Source: JAWVFM01 sp963739355
GTDB taxonomy: Bacteria > Actinomycetota > Thermoleophilia > Solirubrobacterales > 70-9
DNA length: 64,000 bases
Direction: 5' to 3'
Assembly: GCA_963739355.1 (NCBI GenBank)
Contig: CAVUAD010000007.1
Coordinates: 806,001 to 870,000, forward strand
Below are positions 50,612-58,015 of the stretch, piece by piece (within the stretch, counting starts at the first letter, position 1; every line of letters starts with the position of its first letter). The notes below the pieces were generated by a model that was not told the origin of the DNA, did no database searches, and worked only from the letters and a program-made list of their open reading frames with translations. The position numbers were made by a program, and so were the translations under genes.

Positions 50612-52864
50612 GTGGCGCGAAGGAGCGTCAATGACGGCACGGGTTCGCCCGCCGGCGAGAACGTCGCGGCGAGGATGGGGCGCTGGAGCGCTCAGCACCG
50701 CAAGGCCGCCATCTGGGGGTGGCTTGCGTTCGTGATCGTCGCCGTGATCGTGGGCGGCGCCGTCGGGACGAGGACGCTCGACAACGCTCACCTCGGAGTC
50801 GGTCAGTCCGGCCGCGCGGATCTGACCATCGACGCGGCGTTCCCCAAGACCGCCGACGAGTTCGTTCTCGTGCAGAGCCCCTCCACGAACGTCAACTCCC
50901 TCGCCTTCCGGGCCGCCGTGGGCGACGCCGAATACCGCCTCTCGCGGCTGCCCTTCGTCCGCTCGCTCGAGGATCCCTATCAGCCGGCGAACGCTGGACA
51001 GATCGCCGCCGACGGTCACTCGGCCCTGATCCGCTTCAAGATCGCCGGCGACCAGGATGCCGCCAGGGCCCGGGCCGACGACACCCTGCAGGCGGTCGCT
51101 GCGGCGCAGGCGGACCATCCCGACACCACGGTCGGCGAGTACGGGGATGCAAGCGCGGACAACCAGCTCGGCACCGCGATCGGCAACGACTTCCGCACGG
51201 CGCTGTTCACGTCGCTGCCGATAACGCTCCTGATCCTGCTGATCGCCTTCGGCGCCCTCGTGGCGGCCGGCGTGCCGCTGCTCCTGGCGCTGACCGCTGT
51301 GCTCGCCACGATCGGCCTGATCGGCCCGATCAGCCACCTCGGCAACGGGGTCGACCAGTCGATCAACGAGGTCATCCTGCTGATCGGCCTGGCCGTCGGG
51401 GTCGATTACTCGATGTTCTACCTGCGGCGCGAGCGCGAGGAGCGGGCGGCCGGGAACAGCGAGGCGGCGTCGCTCGCGGCCGCCGCGGCGACATCCGGGC
51501 GGGCGGTGCTCGTCTCGGGCTTCACCGTGATGATCGCGATGGCGGGGATGTACCTGGCGGGAGCGTCCACGTTCCAGTCGTTCGCGACCGGCACGATCCT
51601 CGTCGTCGCGGTGGCCGTTATCGGCTCGCTGACCGTGCTGCCGGCGATCCTCGCCTGGCTGGGTGACCGCGTCGAGAAGGGGCGCATCCCATTTCTCCGG
51701 CGGCGGTGGGAGGTCGGCGAGGGCGGGGCCTGGTCGCGGATCCTGAACCCGGCCCTTCGCCATCCGGTTGTGGCGGCGGTTTCGGCCGGGGGCCTGCTGG
51801 TGGTGCTGGCGATCCCGGCGTTCAGCCTCCACACGGCATCGCCTGGAGTCGAGACGCTGCCTCAGGACCTCGGCGTGATCCAGACCTACAACCGCATCCA
51901 GGCCGCCTTCCCGGGCGGGCCGATCCCGGCAACCGTCGCGGTGAAGGCAGCGGACGTTCGCGCTCCGGCCGTGGTCGCCGCGATCAACGCGCTGGAGGCT
52001 CGCGCCGCCGCCAGCCAGAGCTTCCAGCAGCCGATCACGACCAGCCGCAGCCCCGACCACACCGTCGAGCAGGTCGACATACCGGTCGCGGGCAACGGCA
52101 CGGACGCCGCATCCACAGGCGCCCTGGCGGTCCTGCGCGACAACCTGATCCCGGCCACGATCGGAAGGGTGCCGGGCGCCAGCGCGGATGTGACCGGTTA
52201 CACCGCGAGCTCGCAGGACTTCAACGAGACGATGAAGTCGCACGCGCCGCTCGTATTCGCCTTCGTCCTCACCGCCGCCTTCATCCTGCTCCTGTTCACG
52301 TTCCGCTCGATCGTGATCCCGCTCAAGGCGATCATCCTGAACCTGCTGTCGGTGGGAGCGGCCTACGGGGTGATGGTCTGGATCTTCCAGGAGGGACACC
52401 TCGAGTCCGTGCTCGGGTTCAAGTCGAACGGTGCGATCGTCTCCTGGATGCCACTGTTCATGTTCGTGGTGCTCTTCGGACTGTCCATGGACTACCACGT
52501 GTTCATCCTGACCCGGATCCGGGAGGGCTACGACCGCGGCAGGGCCACCGAGGACGCGGTCGCCCACGGGATCAAGACAACCGCCGGCGTCGTCACCAGT
52601 GCCGCCGCCGTGATGATCTCGGTCTTCGCCGTCTTCGCGACCCTGTCGCTGCTGATCTTCAAGCAGCTTGGCGTCGGCCTCGCGGTCGCCGTGCTGATCG
52701 ACGCCACGGTCATCCGCGGCGTGCTCCTGCCGGCGTCGATGAAGCTCCTTGGCGACTGGAACTGGTACCTGCCGAAATGGCTCAAGTGGCTACCGCACGT
52801 CGGCCCGGGCGGCAGCGCCTACATCCCGCCGGAGCGCGCGAAGGGGTCGCCGGCGCGCGGATAG
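50612..52864 (+). CDS. MMPL-family RND transporter
   Basis: 750 residues, two repeats of one membrane span, a large periplasmic domain and five spans. First half: HRKAAIWGWLAFVIVAVIVG (TM1), AVGVDYSMFYLRREREERAA (functional Asp/Tyr pair in TM4). Second half: FGLSMDYHVFILTRIREGYD (matching DYH motif), GVVTSAAAVMISVFAVFATL. Family members export lipids, polyketides or drugs by proton motive force. GTG 50612 has TAGAAG 7 bases upstream, but AAGGAG precedes an ATG at 50631 in the +1 frame, so the true N-terminus is unsure. It lies between tRNA halves B and C. Confidence 0.9.
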   Translation: MARRSVNDGTGSPAGENVAARMGRWSAQHRKAAIWGWLAFVIVAVIVGGAVGTRTLDNAHLGVGQSGRADLTIDAAFPKTADEFVLVQSPSTNVNSLAFRAAVGDAEYRLSRLPFVRSLEDPYQPANAGQIAADGHSALIRFKIAGDQDAARARADDTLQAVAAAQADHPDTTVGEYGDASADNQLGTAIGNDFRTALFTSLPITLLILLIAFGALVAAGVPLLLALTAVLATIGLIGPISHLGNGVDQSINEVILLIGLAVGVDYSMFYLRREREERAAGNSEAASLAAAAATSGRAVLVSGFTVMIAMAGMYLAGASTFQSFATGTILVVAVAVIGSLTVLPAILAWLGDRVEKGRIPFLRRRWEVGEGGAWSRILNPALRHPVVAAVSAGGLLVVLAIPAFSLHTASPGVETLPQDLGVIQTYNRIQAAFPGGPIPATVAVKAADVRAPAVVAAINALEARAAASQSFQQPITTSRSPDHTVEQVDIPVAGNGTDAASTGALAVLRDNLIPATIGRVPGASADVTGYTASSQDFNETMKSHAPLVFAFVLTAAFILLLFTFRSIVIPLKAIILNLLSVGAAYGVMVWIFQEGHLESVLGFKSNGAIVSWMPLFMFVVLFGLSMDYHVFILTRIREGYDRGRATEDAVAHGIKTTAGVVTSAAAVMISVFAVFATLSLLIFKQLGVGLAVAVLIDATVIRGVLLPASMKLLGDWNWYLPKWLKWLPHVGPGGSAYIPPERAKGSPARG

Positions 52865-52886
52865 CCGCGGAGCGTGAGCGTTCGCA

Positions 52887-52906
52887 GCTGGCTTGGAAGC
52901 GCTCCA
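52887..52906. repeat. 20-base direct repeat, copy 1 (flank of tRNA-half C)
   Basis: GCTGGCTTGGAAGCGCTCCA, identical to 54275-54294, where it lies 15 bases beyond the 3' end of the intact tRNA. Here it lies 166 bases before the matching flank of tRNA-half C. Confidence 0.85.
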
Positions 52907-53060
52907 TCGGCTCGCCGACGTTGCGAAGCTTGCGCCTGCCGCGTGTCTCGCGGATGACGTCTTCGTGCGGATCAACGGCGCCGAGGTCGCCGCCGCCGGG
53001 AGCCTGCTCGAGATCACGCGGGATTTTGTTGTGACCATTCGCGGTCACCAAGTGCATTGA
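52893..53060 (+). pseudogene. 55-codon coding-like remnant
   Basis: From a TTG inside the 20-base repeat: LEALHRLADVAKLAPAACLA, DDVFVRINGAEVAAAGSLLE, ITRDFVVTIRGHQVH. Amino-acid use is protein-like, but there is no recognisable family and no ribosome-binding site. Probably the truncated end of a gene carried in by an insertion between the 20-base repeat and tRNA-half C. Confidence 0.35.
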
Positions 53061-53072
53061 TCAGGTGGGCCT

Positions 53073-53128
53073 ACCGCGGCGCCCCGATGCCGGTGCAGGG
53101 ACTCGAACCCCGACCCGCGGATCATGAT
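53073..53128 (-). repeat. partial tRNA-Met(CAT) copy C: 3' half plus native 3' flank
   Basis: Begins ACCGCGGCGCCCCGATGCCG, the same flank found beyond the intact tRNA at 54295, then the acceptor strand (CCGGTGCAGGG), T arm and anticodon side (GCGGATCATGAT). This copy therefore keeps 13 bases of the original chromosomal flank, unlike A and B. The sequence after it (GATCGAGGACAGGCGGGG) again matches the coding tail at copy B, with one inserted base. Confidence 0.85.
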
Positions 53129-53254
53129 CGAGGACAGGCGGGGTTTCTCTGGGGTCTGCGGGGCCCTCGCGTGATGTTGGTATCGCTCGCCACGCTTGAC
53201 AGGCTTCGGTGGATTGACGACACTGGATAGATCGGAAGAAAGCCCTCACCCGCG

Positions 53255-53839
53255 ATGATCGTGGCCAGCCTGGCGCTGTTCGTGGCTCTCGGGGGCACAG
53301 CGACGGCGCTGCACGGTCACAACTCGGTCTTCTCGGACGACATCAAGAACGGCCAAGTGAAGGCGGCCGACCTGGCGAGCCCGCACCGGTGGACCTCGGT
53401 CAAGGACAACCCCCGGGACGGCTCGGACCCCTGTAACGGCGGTAACGCCGGCAACGTCGCAATCTTCTGCGGGTATTACGGCGCCTCCTTGTACGGCTAC
53501 TCCAACTACGGCAGCGGATTCGCTCCCGCCGGCTTCTACAAGGACCCCATGGGCGTCGTTCACCTCAAGGGGCTCGTCAAGAACTACAACGCCGACTCCG
53601 GGGGCGCCCAAGGCGTGTTGATCTTCATCTTGCCGCGTGCCGATCGTCCGAGCGACGGTACCCACCTGTTCGGGGCTCTCTGCTACGGCAATGGCGACCT
53701 GGAGGAGAACCCGGTCGATCCGGGCGACATATGCCGCGTCGACATCGATCCTCAGGGTCGCGTGGAATTCGTCGACAACACCGGCGAGTTTCCGACGGAG
53801 TACCTCTCGCTCGACGGCATCTCCTTCCGCGCGGGCTAG
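53255..53839 (+). CDS. exported hypothetical protein related to the 'ALFVALGG' family
   Basis: 194 residues: IVASLALFVALGGTATALHG is a membrane/signal segment, followed by NSVFSDDIKNGQVKAADLAS (the xNxVxxxxIxNGxV segment of the same family as 46428) and a beta-rich domain with three or four Cys (PCNGGNAGNVAIFCGYYG, LFGALCYGN, GDICRVDIDPQGRVE). It ends TEYLSLDGISFRAG. Secreted or surface-bound; function unknown. It fills the segment between tRNA halves C and D. Confidence 0.75.
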   Translation: MIVASLALFVALGGTATALHGHNSVFSDDIKNGQVKAADLASPHRWTSVKDNPRDGSDPCNGGNAGNVAIFCGYYGASLYGYSNYGSGFAPAGFYKDPMGVVHLKGLVKNYNADSGGAQGVLIFILPRADRPSDGTHLFGALCYGNGDLEENPVDPGDICRVDIDPQGRVEFVDNTGEFPTEYLSLDGISFRAG

Positions 53840-53894
53840 CTGCGCGGGCCTTTCGCCGGCGGCTTACCGCACCCGACCGCACTCGACGAGCAAG

Positions 53895-53934
53895 GATGCC
53901 GGAGGAGGGGCTCGAACCCCGACACGCGGATATG
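53895..53934 (-). repeat. partial tRNA-Met(CAT) copy D: 3' half
   Basis: GATGCCGGAGGAGGGGCTCG to ACACGCGGATATG, very close to the intact tRNA but with two bases lost at the anticodon (GGATATG for GGATTATG). The minus-strand sequence beyond it reads VHPAAHRARDWVRNQEHL, a weaker match to the coding tail at copy B (VHPTVHR). From 53935 to 54274 I see no gene. Confidence 0.8.
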
Positions 53935-54274
53935 CTCGGTGACGAGGGAGAGGATCTGGCTTCATCCAAGGGGTTCTGAGGTCCCGCCAGGTGCTCCTGG
54001 TTACGCACCCAGTCCCGAGCTCGGTGCGCGGCTGGGTGCACGGAAGAGGAAGAGGAAGCGGCGATCCTGATCGCGAAGGCCGGACCGAGCCGGGTTGAGC
54101 AGGGGAATCGATCCGAGCCGGGATCCGCGGCGAGAGCGGAGCCCGCCCGAACACATTGCGGGGCAGATGGGCTATGCGGGCGCCGACCGGGACCGCGACC
54201 TCCGCATCCAGCGTCAAGGCGGCGGGGCGATCCCGGGGCGGCCGCTGTCCCGGTCCGCCTGATCCAGTCCTCCT

Positions 54275-54294
54275 GCTGGCTTGGAAGCGCTCCA
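54275..54294. repeat. 20-base direct repeat, copy 2 (flank of intact tRNA)
   Basis: Identical to 52887-52906. Followed directly by ACCGCGGCGCCCCGAT, the 3' flank that is also kept at tRNA-half C, so a block of native flank has been duplicated. Confidence 0.85.
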
Positions 54295-54309
54295 ACCGCG
54301 GCGCCCCGA

Positions 54310-54383
54310 TGCCGGAGGAGGGACTCGAACCCCCGACACGCGGATTATGATTCCGCTGCTCTAACCAGCTGAGCTACTCCGGC
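54310..54383 (-). tRNA. tRNA with CAT anticodon (elongator tRNA-Met most likely)
   Basis: Complete 74-base cloverleaf: acceptor GCCGGAG/CTCCGGC, D arm GCTC/GAGC, anticodon stem GCGGA/TCCGC around ATCATAA (anticodon CAT), T arm with TTCGAGT, discriminator A. CCA not encoded. The acceptor pair G1-C72 argues against initiator tRNA; tRNA-Ile(k2C-AT) is a less likely alternative. Its 3' half is the sequence repeated at copies A-D. Confidence 0.93.
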
Positions 54384-54458
54384 GGGGAGCGGATCGTACC
54401 GGCGCGTGGCGCGTTGCCGGGCGGAGTCGAGAGCGGGGCCATGGGTACGCTCTGACCG

Positions 54459-55406
54459 ATGGGTGCCGACCTCGATCGCGCGGTCTCCGCCGTCGTCCGA
54501 AACTGCCTGGGCGTTCAGGCGGGCGAGCAGGTCGTGGTCGTTTGCGACTCCGAGACCCGCGGGCTCGGCGAGGCGTTGCGGGCCGAGTCCGCCGGCGTGG
54601 GAGCGGAGGCCGTGCTCGCGCTGATGGACCCGCGCGAGGTGGACGGCAACGAGCCGCCGGCCGCCGTCGCGGCGGCGATGGCAGCGGCGGACGTGGTGCT
54701 GGCGCCGACCTTCAAGTCGATCTCCCACACCGAGGCGCGCCGGCAGGCGAACGCGGCGGGGGCACGCATCGCGACGCTTCCCGGGGTCACCGAGGACATG
54801 CTGGCCCGGGTGATGGGCGCGGATATGGCCGAGCTCGAGCGCCGCGGCGCCGCGGTGGCCGAGGCGCTGAGCGCCGCCTCGGAGGCGGCGATCGTCGACG
54901 CGAACGGGTCGGACCTTCGCCTCGACCTCTCCGGTCGCGAGGGCATCACGGACGACGGGAAGCTCCGCAGCGCGGGGGACTTCGGCAACCTGCCGGCCGG
55001 CGAGGGCTTCATCAGCCCCTGCGGCGCCTCCGGGACGCTTGCCATCGACGGCTCGATCGGCGGCGTCGGCCTTGCCGCCGAGGTGATGCTGATCACCGTG
55101 GAGGACGACCACGCGGTCAGCGCGACGGGCCCGCAGGGCGAGAGCTTCATGAGCCTCCTCCAGGCGCCCGGCGAGGCGGGAACGACGATTGCCGAGCTCG
55201 GCATCGGGACCAACGAGAGCGCGACGCTCACCGGCAACATCCTCGAGGACGAGAAGATCCTCGGCACCTGCCACGTGGCCTTCGGCGCGTCGGCGGGAAT
55301 CGGCGGGACGGTGAGCGTGCCGGTTCACCTCGACTGCATCGTCATGCGGCCCGAAGTCCTGCTGGACGGCGAGCCGATCGTGCACGACGGCCGGCTTCTG
55401 GTCTGA
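54459..55406 (+). CDS. M29-like aminopeptidase / NicX-type metalloenzyme
   Basis: 315 residues with the thermophilic-aminopeptidase-like fold: NCLGVQAGEQVVVVCDSETR, DVVLAPTFKSISHTEARRQA, FGNLPAGEGFISPCGASGTL (metal-site Glu), ELGIGTNESATLTGNILEDE (Glu/Asn ligands), CHVAFGASAGIGGTVSVPVH, LDCIVMRPEV. Relatives are annotated as leucyl aminopeptidase or as the ring-cleaving dioxygenase NicX; which activity holds cannot be told. TACGCT lies 7 bases before the ATG. It precedes a formiminotransferase gene by 10 bases. Confidence 0.85.
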   Translation: MGADLDRAVSAVVRNCLGVQAGEQVVVVCDSETRGLGEALRAESAGVGAEAVLALMDPREVDGNEPPAAVAAAMAAADVVLAPTFKSISHTEARRQANAAGARIATLPGVTEDMLARVMGADMAELERRGAAVAEALSAASEAAIVDANGSDLRLDLSGREGITDDGKLRSAGDFGNLPAGEGFISPCGASGTLAIDGSIGGVGLAAEVMLITVEDDHAVSATGPQGESFMSLLQAPGEAGTTIAELGIGTNESATLTGNILEDEKILGTCHVAFGASAGIGGTVSVPVHLDCIVMRPEVLLDGEPIVHDGRLLV

Positions 55407-55416
55407 GCCGCTGACG

Positions 55417-56328
55417 ATGCTTGCGGTCCCGAACTTCTCCGCAGGGCGGGACCAGCGGGCGATCGACTCGATTCGCGAGGCGCTCGAGTTGCGGGCCGAG
55501 GTCCTGAACCTGCACTCGGACCCGGTCCACGACCGCAGCGTGTTCACGATCTGGGCGAACCCGGACGAGCTCCCCGGGGTGCTCGCGGCCGGGGCACGAG
55601 TCGCGGCGAAGGCGATCGACATGAACGGCTACGGCGGCGCGCACCCGGCCGTCGGCGCAACCGACGTCGCCCCGGTGGTCTGGCTGAGCGAGGCCGAGCG
55701 CGACCCGGCGGCGAACGCGGCGCGAGCCGTCGCGGAAGAGATCGCCTCCGCTGGAATCCCGGTCTTCCTCTACGGCGACCTCGCGTCCAGCGCCGAGCGC
55801 GCCGAGCGGGCGTTCTTCCGGCGAGGCGGGCTTGCCGAGCTGCGGGGCCGCATGGCCTCGGGCGAGCTGCGCGCGGATCTGGGGCCGGCCGAGCCCCACC
55901 CGCGGGCCGGCGCCACCCTGGTGACCGCGCGCCCGCCGCTGGCGGCGTTCAACCTCGTCGTGGAGGGGGTGGACCTCGAGACCGCGGCCGAGGTTGCCGG
56001 GAAGCTGCGCGAGGCGGGCGGCGGCCCGCCCGGCGTCCGCGCAATCGCGATCCCCCTCGGCCGGGAGCGGATGCAGGTCTCCACGAACGTCCACGACCCG
56101 ATCGCGGTGCCGCTCGCGCTCGTGGTCGAGTCCGTCGAGGGGCTGCTGCGGGCAAGCGGAGGCGTGGTCGCGTCCGCCGAGATCGTTGGGCTCGTCCCGG
56201 CGGCGGCCCTTGCCGGCTTTCCGAGCGCGGTGCCGATCGAGAACTTCGATCCCGAGCTCCAGGTCGTGGAGCGGCGGGTTGGTGACGCCAATCTGGCCAA
56301 GGAGCCAAACGAAGTCAGACGTCACTGA
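55417..56328 (+). CDS. ftcD: glutamate formiminotransferase (no cyclodeaminase domain)
   Basis: 303 residues of the FTCD N-terminal domain: MLAVPNFSAGRDQRAIDSI, LNLHSDPVHDRSVFTIWANP, IDMNGYGGAHPAVGATDVAP and GPPGVRAIAIPLGRERMQVS. It transfers a formimino group from formiminoglutamate to tetrahydrofolate in histidine breakdown. The cyclodeaminase half found in mammals is absent, as in many bacteria. No other hut genes are in the window. Co-transcribed with the preceding aminopeptidase. Confidence 0.9.
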   Translation: MLAVPNFSAGRDQRAIDSIREALELRAEVLNLHSDPVHDRSVFTIWANPDELPGVLAAGARVAAKAIDMNGYGGAHPAVGATDVAPVVWLSEAERDPAANAARAVAEEIASAGIPVFLYGDLASSAERAERAFFRRGGLAELRGRMASGELRADLGPAEPHPRAGATLVTARPPLAAFNLVVEGVDLETAAEVAGKLREAGGGPPGVRAIAIPLGRERMQVSTNVHDPIAVPLALVVESVEGLLRASGGVVASAEIVGLVPAAALAGFPSAVPIENFDPELQVVERRVGDANLAKEPNEVRRH

Positions 56329-56413
56329 TAACTTCTCAGTGATGCCCGGTACCGCATGGAGGCGAGGTGGGACGCTTGTCCAGCCAAATGGCGAGGTTGG
56401 GAGGTTGAAGGCG

Positions 56414-57985
56414 ATGCCGCGCGGCATTCGCGCTGCGCTTGTGCTCGCGGGCGTCGCCGCGGGGATGCTGCTCGCCTCCGCGCCGCACGCGCTTGCGGCG
56501 GGCTGCCCGACGATCCAGAACAAGCCCGACCAGGTCCCGCACGTCAGCTACCCCGGCATGCAGAAGCTGACGTACTGCTACGGGCCGATCACGATCAAGC
56601 CCGGCCAGAACGTCATCCGGCTCAACTCCGCGGCCAACGGGAGCACGAAGCTCTTCCCGCAGGTCCCGGGCTACGTCACGCGCTTCGACCCGGAGTTCGT
56701 CTACGCGGACGGCACCGTGCCGCGCGTCGACGTCGTCCACCTCCACCACGGCGTCTGGATCGTCAACGGCAAACCGCAGTTCGCCGCCGGGGAGGAGAAG
56801 ACGATCATCCAGGAGCCCAAGGGCTTCGGCTGGCGCTCGGAGCCGAGCGACAAGTGGCTGGTCAACGACATGCTGCACGAGCTCATCGACCGGCCGGCGG
56901 TCGTCTACCTGGTCTGGCGCATCGACTTCGTGCCCGACACGGCGATCACCGCCCCGAACGAGATCCGGACCGTCCAAACACGGTGGATGGACGTCTCCGG
57001 CCCGAGTCCGGGCGTGGGCATCTCGAACCCGTTCTACCCCGTCTTCAACGCCCTGAAGGGGTGGGGGAGCCACGGCAAGTACGTGTTCCCCGACGAGGCA
57101 AAGGGCAAGCAGCAGGAGCTGGTCGGCCCGAACCAGGCCTGGACGCCCGACCATCCCGTGACGCTGATCGGCACGGCGGGGCACCTTCATCCCGGTGGCC
57201 TCTACACGCAGCTGAACGTGACCGACGGCAGCAGGACCAACCGCATCTTCCGCTCCAAGGCCCACTACTACGAGCCGGCGGGGGCGGTGTCGTGGGACGT
57301 CGCCATGGGCGGCACGCCGCGGAGCTGGAGGGTGAAGCTGAAACCCGGCGAACAGCTCAGCGCGCACGCCGCCTACGACACCAAGCGAGCGAGCTGGTAC
57401 GAGGTCATGGGGATCATGCCCGTGTCCGTCTACGACGGAACGGATGTCGGCGGCGTCGGCGCGTTCAGCAAGAAGATCCCGCAGCGCAACGTCCTCACCC
57501 ACACGCACCTGGCCGAGAACCGCCACCACGGCGGCAAGAAGACGGACCTCCCGGACCCGGTCGCGCTGCCGAACGGCGTCAACCCCGTGGGACCGATCGA
57601 TATTCAGGACTTCGTCTACGAGCAGGGCGACCTGGCGCTCGGGGGCAAGGACGCCAGGCCCCCGGTCGTCAAGCAGGGGCACAGCCTCACCTTCGTCAAC
57701 CTGGACAGCGCCACTCCCTCCACTCCCACGGACGCCTACCACACGATCACCGCGTGCCGCGAGCCGTGCAACCGCTCCACGGGCATCGCCTACCCGATCG
57801 CGAACGCGCCGGTGAAGTTCGACTCCGGGGAGCTCGGCTACAACAGCACGGGTCCGCTCTTCAACGCCCCGGCCAAGGACAACAACCAGTGGTCAACGCC
57901 GAAGAACCTGAAGCCGGGCACCTACACGTACTTCTGTCGCGTCCACCCGTTCATGCGCGGCAGCTTCCGGGTCATCAAGAACTGA
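56414..57985 (+). CDS. secreted multidomain copper protein with C-terminal cupredoxin domain
   Basis: 523 residues with signal peptide RAALVLAGVAAGMLLASAPH (cut near ALA-AG). The middle carries His clusters HLHHGVWIVNG, GTAGHLHPGGLY and THTHLAENRHHGGK, recalling peptidylglycine-monooxygenase-type copper sites. The C-terminal domain (YEQGDLALGGKDARPPVVKQ; DAYHTITACREPC; YFCRVHPFMRGSF) has the His...Cys-x3-His-x3-Met ligands of blue copper proteins. Likely an extracytoplasmic copper-dependent oxidase or electron carrier. Start ATG follows GAGG; a longer frame through the upstream gene is rejected. Confidence 0.8.
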   Translation: MPRGIRAALVLAGVAAGMLLASAPHALAAGCPTIQNKPDQVPHVSYPGMQKLTYCYGPITIKPGQNVIRLNSAANGSTKLFPQVPGYVTRFDPEFVYADGTVPRVDVVHLHHGVWIVNGKPQFAAGEEKTIIQEPKGFGWRSEPSDKWLVNDMLHELIDRPAVVYLVWRIDFVPDTAITAPNEIRTVQTRWMDVSGPSPGVGISNPFYPVFNALKGWGSHGKYVFPDEAKGKQQELVGPNQAWTPDHPVTLIGTAGHLHPGGLYTQLNVTDGSRTNRIFRSKAHYYEPAGAVSWDVAMGGTPRSWRVKLKPGEQLSAHAAYDTKRASWYEVMGIMPVSVYDGTDVGGVGAFSKKIPQRNVLTHTHLAENRHHGGKKTDLPDPVALPNGVNPVGPIDIQDFVYEQGDLALGGKDARPPVVKQGHSLTFVNLDSATPSTPTDAYHTITACREPCNRSTGIAYPIANAPVKFDSGELGYNSTGPLFNAPAKDNNQWSTPKNLKPGTYTYFCRVHPFMRGSFRVIKN

Positions 57986-58015
57986 GCCGGGCCGCGCTCG
58001 CAGCCCGCGGGGCGC

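Noticed and set aside
53864..54295. 143-codon minus-strand ORF between tRNA halves D and E
   Set aside because: Pro/Arg-rich, overlaps repeat D, no homologous motif apart from the decayed tail.
47200..54400. CRISPR array or intact integrase in the accessory region
   Set aside because: The repeats are few, unevenly spaced and tRNA-derived; no ORF carries the R...HxxR...Y recombinase motif.
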